Origin: Xanthobacteraceae bacterium
GTDB lineage: Bacteria > Pseudomonadota > Alphaproteobacteria > Rhizobiales > Xanthobacteraceae
Length of the DNA stretch: 62,606 nucleotides
Assembly: GCA_019750915.1 (NCBI GenBank)
Contig: JAIENY010000023.1
Coordinates: 1-62,606 of the forward strand
Reading direction: 5' to 3'
Made by a program: the position numbers and the translations under genes. This document shows positions 1 to 9,500 of the stretch, piece after piece (the first letter of the stretch is position 1; each line of letters starts with the position of its first letter). The notes below the pieces were generated by a model that did no database searches, was not told where the DNA came from, and worked only from the letters and a program-made list of their open reading frames with translations.

Positions 1-630
1 TGCCTGACGGTATATCGCTTCCGAAAATATTTTTAATGGCGTTAATTCAATAACTTATGATGCTTATTGATAATCGAATGGGAGTAATCCGCTCATATCC
101 GCGAATACGCGGAAAATAAACGAGATATTTGTCGTCGGCGTAGTGCCGGATACTGTAGCGTACACATCGGACGGTCAGGGAGCCAACTCGGTCCAGAGCT
201 TCAGCAATTCGCGACCATTGTTGGTCACGTCCTCGACCACGCTTCGGCGTCGACACGGCTCGCGCTGATGGGCAGCAAATCGCTTGCCGATAGCCTAACG
301 ATTACCCGTGATGGACTGGGTAGAGCGTTTATTGAAATCAAATAGTTGATGCGGGTCGTGTGCAAATCCTGTGCAAGCAGGTTCTACTGTTCTTTCCTTT
401 TCGTTCGCAAGAAATTGCACCCGGCGGTCGCCGAATGCCGTCGATCTTGCATAGTTTGTTTTTGTTCGGGAGGTTGCGCGTCGCCGGGTAGACATCTTGT
501 AAATCGGCGAGGTTCGGACGTCGATCGACGTCGTAACGTCCTGATATATTTTGTACGCGAGGGGTGAAGGTTGGGCGCCGGTCCACGGTTAGAAGAGGCG
601 CCGTGTCTCCGGGTGGAAGCCGCCGGAATG
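1..630. other. Left-edge stretch with no supported gene
   Basis: Short open frames exist on both strands, but none has a convincing ribosome binding site, recognisable domain or codon pattern. On the minus strand a frame ending near position 180 reads VVEDVTNNGRELLKLWTELAP before a stop. This could be the tail of a decayed gene, but I cannot name it. No tRNA-like cloverleaf or terminator is evident downstream of the response regulator. Confidence 0.4.
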
Positions 631-1296
631 TTATGAATGCAGATTGGTCGCAGCCTGGCGCTCATTGAATTTCTGGGCCGCGATCACGACCTCAACCCGG
701 TTACGGACGTGCAGCTTTTGCATCAGCGCGGTCATATAATGTTTGACGGTCTTTTCGCTGATCTTGATCTTGATCGCGATTTCCTTGTTGGTTTTTCCAT
801 TCAGAAGCAGGTTCACAATCTGCCGTTCGCGGATGCTGAGGATGACGGCTTCGGCGGCCTTGCGCCTGAGAGAAGCGTCCCGAAGTGCCGCGATCACCCG
901 GCTGGCAAAGTTCTGGGTGATGTAAGTCTCGCCGGATTGGACTGATGCAATGGCCTGGATCAGTTCCATCGTACTGCTGCCCTTGAGCACGTAGCCGCTG
1001 ACGCCCGAGTCAAGCGCCCGGATCGCCGAATCGACTCCAGTGGCTGCCGTAAACGCCACGATCTTTGTCGAAGGCGAAATCTTGATGGCCGTTGCGATCG
1101 CCGAGTAGACATCGCCGGGCATACTCAGGTCGACAACCGCGACTTGGGGCTGGGTGCATTTGCACAACTCGACGATGTCGTGTGCGGTTTCGCCGGTTCC
1201 GACGACTTCAAAACCCTGGTTTCGTTCCAATAACGAAGAAATGGCTTCAATCATTAAAGGGTGATCGTCTACCAGCGCGATTGAAACTGAACTCAT
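631..1296 (-). CDS. NarL/FixJ-family response regulator
   Basis: This 221-residue two-component response regulator probably acts in the cytoplasm as a DNA-binding transcription factor. The receiver domain (about 1-120) has the acidic pair D10-D11, the predicted phosphoacceptor D56 (VVDLSMPG), T83 and K105. A LuxR-type helix-turn-helix occupies about 154-205, with the typical run IRERQIVNLLLNGKTNKEIA and then EKTVKHYM. It lies 238 bp downstream of the histidine kinase on the same strand, so the two are probably a cognate pair. The kinase is divergent from the giant peroxidase gene, which makes that secretion cluster a plausible target; this is inference. The family assignment is firm, the signal and regulon unknown. 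Confidence 0.93.
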   Translation of the reverse strand: MSSVSIALVDDHPLMIEAISSLLERNQGFEVVGTGETAHDIVELCKCTQPQVAVVDLSMPGDVYSAIATAIKISPSTKIVAFTAATGVDSAIRALDSGVSGYVLKGSSTMELIQAIASVQSGETYITQNFASRVIAALRDASLRRKAAEAVILSIRERQIVNLLLNGKTNKEIAIKIKISEKTVKHYMTALMQKLHVRNRVEVVIAAQKFNERQAATNLHS

Positions 1297-1378
1297 GACA
1301 CCTCACCAAATACTGGAAATAGGCTAAGGCGGCTTTGGTCCGGGAATATGATTAACCTGCCTGTTCAAGAATTAACGG

Positions 1379-1490
1379 GACTTCGGAATTTGCGAGACTT
1401 CGGAATTTAAGAGACTCTGGAATTAAGAGAATCCGGAATTCACAAGACTCCGGAATTCAAGACGTCAGAATTGACGACACTTCGGTATTA
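1379..1490. repeat. Seven degenerate 15-17 bp direct repeats
   Basis: Consecutive units begin at 1379, 1396, 1413, 1429, 1446, 1461 and 1476. Most follow the form GACTYCGGAATT plus 3-5 purine-rich bases; the last two have drifted. They lie between the histidine kinase and response regulator genes, where no protein is encoded. They could be an array of regulator binding sites or a decayed minisatellite. Confidence 0.85.
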
Positions 1491-1534
1491 AAAAGGCTCA
1501 AGTCTTAACAAGTCACGATCGTTTATAGATTCAA

Positions 1535-3103
1535 TCACATCTGATGTAAATCATCATCGATGACGACGTTCGTCCTATGGTTAGTCGTGCGCGATTCCAC
1601 TTCGAAATATTGCGTCGCCAGCGTATCGCTCACGCTTCTGACGTCCGGGAAATATGCAGCCGGCGGGTTCTCGTTACCGGCATAACTGCTAGGTCGTGTT
1701 GAGTTTGCCTCCATCCGATACAGCGGAAGTCTAGCGCTCACGCAGGTGCCGTCCGCGCGGGAGGACACTTCGAAGGTTCCTTGAAACGCATCGACGCGCC
1801 GCCGCAAACCGGTGATCCCGAGCCCTATGGCGCGCCGAGGCGGACGATGAGAGGCAGTAGCGCCGGCGCCGCTGTCGTAGACGGCAACGCTGATCCATGT
1901 TGCATCTGCGGAAGCGACAACATGCTGTCCGTGTCCATTGGCGTAGTGATAGGCGTTGTTCAGGGCCTCCTGAATGATCCGGAACAGGCATGTTCTCATC
2001 GGCAACGGACAGAGCGGTAAATCATCGATCTCGCATCTCACCATTGTTCCGGTCATGTTTTCGTGCTGCCGGACAGCAAGCCACAAGGTTTCCTCGGTTG
2101 TGAGACTGTCGAGTTGTGGCAGCACCAGCCCTGTTGAAATGTCACGCAGGTCGGCAAGGGTGCCGGATACAAGCTCCGTAATGCTCGATGTAAATTGCGC
2201 ATTTTCCAGCAGCCTGGATGAAGCGTCCGCATCGATCAGTTCGCTCAGCTTCAGCCGCAGGATGCTCAGAAGTTGAATGGGACCATCGTGCAGGTCTTGA
2301 CCTATCTGGTCGATAAGCCGTTCATTCGATTGGACCGATTCCATGCGCGCGTCATTCGCCTCATGCCGCAATTTGTTGTTTTGAGAAGCCAGCGCAGTCG
2401 CTTCGATCACCTTTCTTTTCAGGGTTTTCCGATGTGTGTCTACGGTGGCGCTGGCCCGCCTGACCATGAGAAACAATACGAACATCATCGGTGCGGTTAC
2501 CGCAGCAACGATGGCGATCGATGCAATCTGAATGGTATTTATCTCGGCGGCCAGCCGCTCGCCATTATTATAAATCTCGCCTACCGCTATGACGTCTTTT
2601 GTGCCCGTAACGTAGAGTGGCGCGTAAATTTCGACCAGGGGACGTTGCAGCTGGCGTTCGAATTGGTCGGCCGGATCGTCGAGATCGTTGAATGTTCCCG
2701 TCGCTTCACCCCCAAACGCGTCAGCGATCTGGCGTGACGGAAATTGTTCGCCGATCTGGTGCTTGTTGGTTGAGTAAACCAGCGTACCGTCGCGCAACCA
2801 GATCTTCACGACCTTCATGCGTTCGCCGAGTTTCGTCTTCAGGAGATTGTCCAGCTTATTGCTGCTTTCCTGCGACAGCGTCTTCGACGTGGCGAGTTCC
2901 TGAATGGAAGGACCGAGAAAGACGTCGATCAGCAGCGCGCCTTCCTCGGCTGCTGTCAGCGTCAAGCTCGACTGCACCGTATGTGATACTGCGTAGGCCA
3001 GCAGCGTCATCGAACAGAAGATCGTAATCGCTGCGGCTATCAGGAATTGCTGAAGCAGTCGCGAAGATGCCTCGTCGGAGCCCAGCCTGAACGGACGCCA
3101 CAT
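1535..3103 (-). CDS. NarX-type sensor histidine kinase (HisKA_3)
   Basis: This 522-residue inner-membrane sensor kinase has two membrane segments (about 18-40 and 193-214) flanking a periplasmic region of about 150 residues that looks Cache-like. A cytoplasmic linker follows. The HisKA_3 motif GQDLHDGPIQLLS places the phosphoacceptor at H272. The ATPase domain shows the N-box QEALNNA (378-384), DSGAG (410-414) and GLGITGLRRR (427-436). About 65 residues after the ATPase domain match nothing I recognise. The next gene downstream is its likely partner regulator. It is transcribed divergently from the peroxidase gene across a 399-bp region, so control of the peroxidase/type I secretion operon is plausible but unproven. 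The ligand cannot be predicted. Confidence 0.92.
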   Translation of the reverse strand: MWRPFRLGSDEASSRLLQQFLIAAAITIFCSMTLLAYAVSHTVQSSLTLTAAEEGALLIDVFLGPSIQELATSKTLSQESSNKLDNLLKTKLGERMKVVKIWLRDGTLVYSTNKHQIGEQFPSRQIADAFGGEATGTFNDLDDPADQFERQLQRPLVEIYAPLYVTGTKDVIAVGEIYNNGERLAAEINTIQIASIAIVAAVTAPMMFVLFLMVRRASATVDTHRKTLKRKVIEATALASQNNKLRHEANDARMESVQSNERLIDQIGQDLHDGPIQLLSILRLKLSELIDADASSRLLENAQFTSSITELVSGTLADLRDISTGLVLPQLDSLTTEETLWLAVRQHENMTGTMVRCEIDDLPLCPLPMRTCLFRIIQEALNNAYHYANGHGQHVVASADATWISVAVYDSGAGATASHRPPRRAIGLGITGLRRRVDAFQGTFEVSSRADGTCVSARLPLYRMEANSTRPSSYAGNENPPAAYFPDVRSVSDTLATQYFEVESRTTNHRTNVVIDDDLHQM

Positions 3104-3310
3104 TTTCGAATTTCCCGGGCTGCGACTTTAAAACTATGTCTCAGCTGACATTCGATCGAGCAGGTCGCGTATCTAAAATCCTGCCGCGTGAGTGACGCAT
3201 GGCAGATTGAATTCCGCAATCATCCGATATGCGTAATAATATCGCACAAGGCTGGGTAGTGCTTTGTATGAGGACCTTCAGCGAATGCCGGACCGCCGTA
3301 TAATCCCGCA

Positions 3311-3430
3311 GTCCGGTGCGGGACGAACGCGGCCATCGGTCCCCAATCCGCGACCTATGTCCGGATAATTTTCGGACCAAGGTCCGATCATCAAGGCAGC
3401 TTCAGTCCCGGCTGAGGTTGGACCTTGTCC
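3311..3430. promoter_or_regulatory. Cluster of GTCC/GGAC inverted repeats upstream of the peroxidase gene
   Basis: Within the 399-bp divergent region (3104-3502) there are four inverted repeats built on the same half-site: GTCC-6-GGAC at 3311-3324, GTCCG-9-CGGAC at 3359-3377, TCGGACC-AA-GGTCCGA at 3372-3387 and GGAC-3-GTCC at 3420-3430. A further inverted repeat, CGATAT-8-ATATCG, lies at 3225-3244. These are candidate operators for the divergent kinase and peroxidase genes. No confident -35/-10 pair could be assigned. In GC-rich DNA some of these could occur by chance. Confidence 0.45.
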
Positions 3431-3502
3431 CCTGCATAGAGAGACATTGGAAGCCCTAACGTCGGGTTAATCGCCACTGTCTCCTGTAGAGAGGATCCCG
3501 TC

Positions 3503-6500
3503 ATGAGCACGAGCTTCACCGTCAATCTCGCCGACCTGACAAAAATCCTCGAGCAGATTAAGATCGCGGAGCGCAACGCAGCGGGTGAAAGCCTTGTCGA
3601 TATCATCGGTCAGGATGCGGCGCTGCTGCCCCAGGGCTTGCGCACGGTGGATGGCGGTTTCAACCATTTGTTGCCAGGACAGGAGCGAGCAGGTGCGGCC
3701 GACACGATTTTCCCGCGGCTTCTGCCGCCGGATTTCCGGACGGTAAACGACAGCTATCAGGTCGTGCTCGTTCCGGCCTCGGTTCCCGATGCACCTCCCG
3801 GCGGCGTTGTCATTACCAACAACAATTACGATCCGACCATCGTTATCCCCGGTGGACCTCCCGGATCGCCGCCGGCACCCAACAGCGTCGCAGACGCCGA
3901 TCCGCGTATAATTTCGAACCTGATCGTCGACCAGACCGGAAAGAACCCGGCCGCGATCTATGCCTGGTATACCAACGAAAAATCACAGGCCGCCTATGCT
4001 GCAGCGCATGACGGCAATCCGCCGCCGGACGGATACGTGCCGACCGATGCGGAACTCGCATTCATTCTCAATGCATCGCCCGACATCGGCCTGTCGCCTG
4101 GCTTCAATGGCTGGATGACGTTCTTCGGGCAGTTCTTTGATCACGGACTCGACCTCGTCACCAAGGGCGGCAACGGTACCGTTTACATCCCGTTGATGGC
4201 CGACGACCCGCTTTACGATAAAGGCGCCGATGGCATCGTTAGCGCCGATGACGGGTTCGGCAAGGATGGTGTATTCGGCACGGTCGACGATCAACCGAAC
4301 TTCATGGCGCTGACGCGCGCCACAACCTTCGTCGATCCGGTAACGGGTTTGAAAACGGAAACCCAGAATACCACAACGCCGTTCATCGATCAGAACCAGA
4401 CCTATACCTCGATCTCGTCGCATCAGGTGTTCCTGCGCGAATATACGATGGTCGACATTCCCACGGATGCCGTTGCCGGCCCGGTGGCCGTTGCGACCGG
4501 TCGATTGCTCGATGGCGCGAATGGGGCGATCGCCACTTGGGCCGAGGTGAAGGCACAGGCCCATGACATGCTCGGGCTTGATCTGCGGGACTATGACGTC
4601 CTTAACGTGCCATTGTTGGTGACCGATGCGTACGGCAAGTTCATTCCGGGATCGCACGGCTTCGCGCAGGTCGTCGTCGGCGTCACCGTGGTAGACAGCA
4701 CAACGGGCGCCCTGATTGCGACCGCCGCGGGCAATTACACGATTGAAGGAAAGGCCGGCGGCCTCGATCTCGATCATCTCAATGTAGCGGATCTGCAGCT
4801 GCCGCCGGGTGCTTCCCTGCCTCTGCTCCCTGCCGGCCAGGAATACAGGATCGCGACGGTTGGTACCGACCACGCGTTTCTGAACGACATCGCGCATCAT
4901 GCCGAGCCGGTGCTCGTCGATGCCGACCATAATCCCGCGACACCCAAGACCCAGCAGGTCGCGGATTCCGATGTGCTCGATTTCAACGGCGACGGCGTCA
5001 GCAACGCCGCTGATGTGACCGCGGGCGTTGCCGCTGGCAAGGTCGTCGACGCGAACAATGACGGCGTTACCGACGTCCTCGATCTGGCCGACGTCAACAT
5101 GGATGGCGCTGTCGACAGCGCCGATCTGATCTCCGACGACCGCAACCCGCTCACCTACGACAATGAAATGCTCGACGCGCATTTCCTCACGGGCGACGGG
5201 CGCGGCAACGAGAATATCGGCCTGACCACCGTCCACACCGTCTTCCATTCCGAACACAACCGGCTGGTCGAGGCCAACAAGGACACCATCATCGCATCGA
5301 ACGATGCGGCCGTGGTCAGTGAATGGCTGCGCCCCACCGGCAGTGCCACCCCCGCAATCACGCAGGCTCAGCTTGACGCGATCAACGGCTTGGCTGACGC
5401 CGCCGCAAAGGCTGCGGCCATTGACGCATTGGATTGGAACGGCGAGCGCCTGTTCCAGGCCGCCCGGTTCGTCACCGAGATGCAGTATCAGCATCTTGTG
5501 TTCGAGGAGTTTGCCCGCACGGTGCAGCCGAACGTCGATCCGTTCATTTTCACCAATTCTGCCGATCTCGATCCCGCCATCGTCGCGGAGTTCGCTCACG
5601 TCGTCTATCGTTTCGGTCATTCCATGCTGAGCGACACCGTCGATCGTCTCGACAACAGCCTCCATGCCGTGAACGGAGATCCGCAGATCGGCTTGATCGA
5701 GGCGTTCCTCAATCCGCAGGAATTTACCGCCAGCGGCGCAACCGCCGCCGATGCGGCGGGCGCCATCGTTCGCGGCATGACCAGACAGACCGGCAACGAG
5801 ATTGATGAGTTCGTGGTCGATGCGGTGCGCAGCAACCTGCTGGGCTTGCCGCTCGACCTGCCGGCGCTCAATATCGCGCGTGGCCGTGACACCGGCGTTC
5901 CGACCTTCAACGATACCAGGGCGCAGTTCTACGCCATGACCGGCGACGCGCAGCTCAAGCCTTACACGAGCTGGCTGGATTTCGGGCAGAACATGAAGAA
6001 CCCGATTTCGGTCATCAACTTCATCGCGGCTTACGGTCTGCATTCGACCGTCGTGAACGCTACGACGCTGGCTGGAAAGCGCGACGCGGCGACCGAACTC
6101 GTCACCGGCGTCGATGTGAACGATGACAGTGTTGTTGCCAGCGATGGCATCGATTTCCTCAACGGTACCGGTGCCTGGAATGCGGAGAATTCCGGCCTCA
6201 ACAACGTCGATCTGTGGATCGGCGGTCTCGCCGAAGCCAAGATGGAGTTCGGCGGCATGCTCGGCTCCACGTTCAACTTCGTGTTCGAGACCCAGATGGA
6301 GAATTTGCAGAATGGCGATCGGTTCTATTACCTGAGCCGTACGCAGGGCATGAACCTGCTGAACCAGCTCGAGCCAAACACGTTCACCGATCTCGTGATG
6401 CGTAACACGGATCTTGGCAATCTTCATGCGACGCATTTGCCCGGTATCCTGTTCGGAACCCCCGACCTCACGCTCGAACTCGACACGCTGGTTGCACAAA

Positions 6501-9500
6501 ACAATCCCGGCATCGGTGCCGCCGATCCGACCTATACCGATCCCATCTTCGGCGACAACCTGTTCCACCTCGGTACCAAGGTCGTGCGCAGCCAGGGCAC
6601 GTTGCGAGTCGACGGCTCCAATCAGCCGGTACTTGACGGCGACGGTCAGCAAATATTTGACGGTGGTGTGCTCAAATTCTTCGGCGGCGAGCATGTCGTG
6701 CTCGGCGGCACGGAAGGTAACGACAGACTGTACGGCGACAGGGGCATCGATACCTTGTGGGGTGACGGCGGCGATGACTACCTCAATGCCGGTTCCGAAG
6801 CGGATCAGGTGTTCGGCGGTGACGGCGATGACATCATCGAGGATCCCTTCGGGGACGGCGACTTCCTGCGCGGCAACAAGGGCAACGACGTTATCGTCGA
6901 TTCCCACGGTTTCGGCGACGTTCTGTTCGGCGATAGCGGCAAGGACTTCATCTCCGGTGGTAACGATGTCATCGAGGTCTTTGCCGGTGAAGGCGACGAC
7001 TTTGTCCTCGGCGGCGCCGGTGCCGATGCCCTGTTGGGCAATGAAGGCGACGACTGGATCGAGGGCGGCGAAGGCTTCGACAGTCTCTCCGGCGAGAACT
7101 CCGACCTGTTCTTCAACTCTCCGATCATCGGGCACGATGTCCTCGATGGCCAGGGCAACGATACTGACTATGACGGTGAGACCGGCGACGACATCATGGT
7201 TCAGGGCCCCGGCATCCAGCGCAACAACGGCATGCTAGGATTCGATTGGTCGATCCTGCGGGGCGATCCGAACGACGGCATCATCGATCTCGGCATCTCC
7301 CGCTTCCTCAACCAGCAGGCGCTCACGCTGCGTGACCGCAACGACTCGGTCGAGGGCGCTTCCGGCTGGAAGCACAACGACACCCTGATCGGCACCAGCG
7401 CGCCAACCGGTGCGGTGGGCGATCCCGCCGGCGGCATTGTCGGCGCTCCCGCCACCGACAGCATGCTGTTGTCGCAGAATGTGAGTCTGATCAACGGACT
7501 TGAGGATTTTCTCAAGTTGACGCCCGGTGCAATACGCGGGCAGACGGTGGGCAGCGACGCAACGCCTTTCACCGCTCTGGCGAAGGATACGACGGTATTT
7601 GATCCGCAGAACGGCGGCGATATCCTGCTCGGTGGTGGCGGCAGCGATCTTATTTTCGGAAAGGCCGGCAACGACCTGATTGACGGTGACCGCTGGCTCA
7701 ATGTGCGGATCGAGGTGCATGCCAACAAGGATGGTACCGGACCGCTCGTGACCACGCTGTCGTCGGTCGGAACCGATGGTTCGGTCGACAGTCTGAGCGA
7801 GATCAAGGCCGACATGCTGGCCGGCCGCATCAATCCCGGCCAACTCAAGATCGTCCGCGAGATCATCACGACGGGCGCGACGGCAGCCGACAATGATGTC
7901 GCGATGTACGCCGGTTCTCGGGCCGACTTCTCGTTGACCCGCAATGCCAATGGCACCGTCACAGTGGTCGATAACGTCGTAGCGCCGCTGCTCGGCGCAG
8001 ATGGCGTTCGAATTCCCCTGTTGGACGACGAAGGCACCGATACGCTTTCGAACATCGAAATCGTGCGTTTCACCAATTACGATGCCGCGGGCATTCCGGA
8101 CGGGACCTTCACGGATGTCTCGATCGCGGCGCCGACTGGTGCGGTGCTGATCACCGGCACCCAGAACGTATTGACCGCCGATCGGTCCGCTCTCGTCGAT
8201 CTGAACGGTCTCCCGAACGCTAACGGGTTCAGCTATCAATGGCAGCAATCCGCCGACGGGCTTGGCGGCTGGACAAATACCGGAACGAACAACCAGAATT
8301 TCACCGTTCCCGCCGGAAATCTCAATTTCTTCCGGGTCGTCGTCAGCTACACGGACAATGGCGGCATGACCGAGTCCATTGTTTCGCAAAACACCGCAAA
8401 AGTAGGCAACAACGCCGGCGCAGGCATCAACGATACGTTCAATGGTACCGCCGGAGATAACCTGCTTAACGGACGCTTCGGTGACGACAACCTCAGCGGC
8501 CTGGCCGGCAACGACGTCATCAATGGCGGGGCCGGCAACGACACGCTCAATGGTGGTGACGGCAACGACTTCATCGACGGCGGGACCAACAACAACACCG
8601 GCCGTGATACCATGACCGGCGGCGCCGGTGACGACACCTACGTCATCGACGATGTCACCGGAGCAACCGCGGCGGATCGGGATGCTGTCGTGGAAGCCGT
8701 GGGAGGCGGGACCGATACCGTCACGGGAGCGGTCAGCCTCGACCTCGCGAACTATGCCAACGTGGAAAATATCACCCTTACCGGCAATGGAAACAACTCG
8801 GCTACCGGCAACTCCGGCAACAACATTCTCACTGGTAACGCCGGCAACAATGCGCTCAATGGCGTGTCGGGTGTGGACACCGCCGTTTTCAACGGTACCG
8901 CCCTGGCGGCTACCTTTGCGCTTGCGGGTGCGAGCGTTACGGTCGCGACGACGGGCGGCGGAACCGATACGCTTCAGAACATCGATACTGTGCGGTTCGG
9001 CAGCACCGACTATGCTCTCGTTCAGGGCAGCACTAACGCGGATACCCTCAACGGTGGCCCAGGCGCCGATTTGATCCTCGGATTCGGCGGCAACGACACG
9101 ATCAACGGCGGCGACGGCAACGACTTCCTCGACGGCGGCACCGGCAACGACACCATGACCGGCGGTGGGGGCGACGACCTCTATGTGATCGACGACATCA
9201 CGGGCACGGCCGCGCAGCGCGATGCGGTTGTCGAATTGGTCGGAGGCGGGACCGATATTGTCACCGGAGCGGTCAGTCTTGACCTCGCGAACTACGCCAA
9301 TGTCGAGAATATCACGCTGACCGGCACCGGAAACAACTCGGCCACCGGCAATACAGGCAACAACGTCATCACCGGAAATTCCGGCAATAACACGCTCACC
9401 GGCGGCACAGGCAACGACACGATCGACGGTGGCGCAGGTGGTACCGACACGGCAGTCTTCAGCGGTTCAGCGGCCGGCAGCACGTTCAGCATCAACGCCG

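Noticed and set aside
300..400. Possible tRNA or attachment site near 340-390
   Set aside because: A GTGCAAATCCTGTGCAAG stretch recalls a T-arm, but no acceptor or anticodon stem can be paired and no integrase is nearby.
3983..7135. Very long minus-strand open frame (about 1050 codons) opposite the peroxidase gene
   Set aside because: It is a by-product of the GC-rich, Asp/Gly-biased codons of the plus-strand gene, has no domain sense or ribosome site, and the plus-strand protein has clear catalytic motifs.
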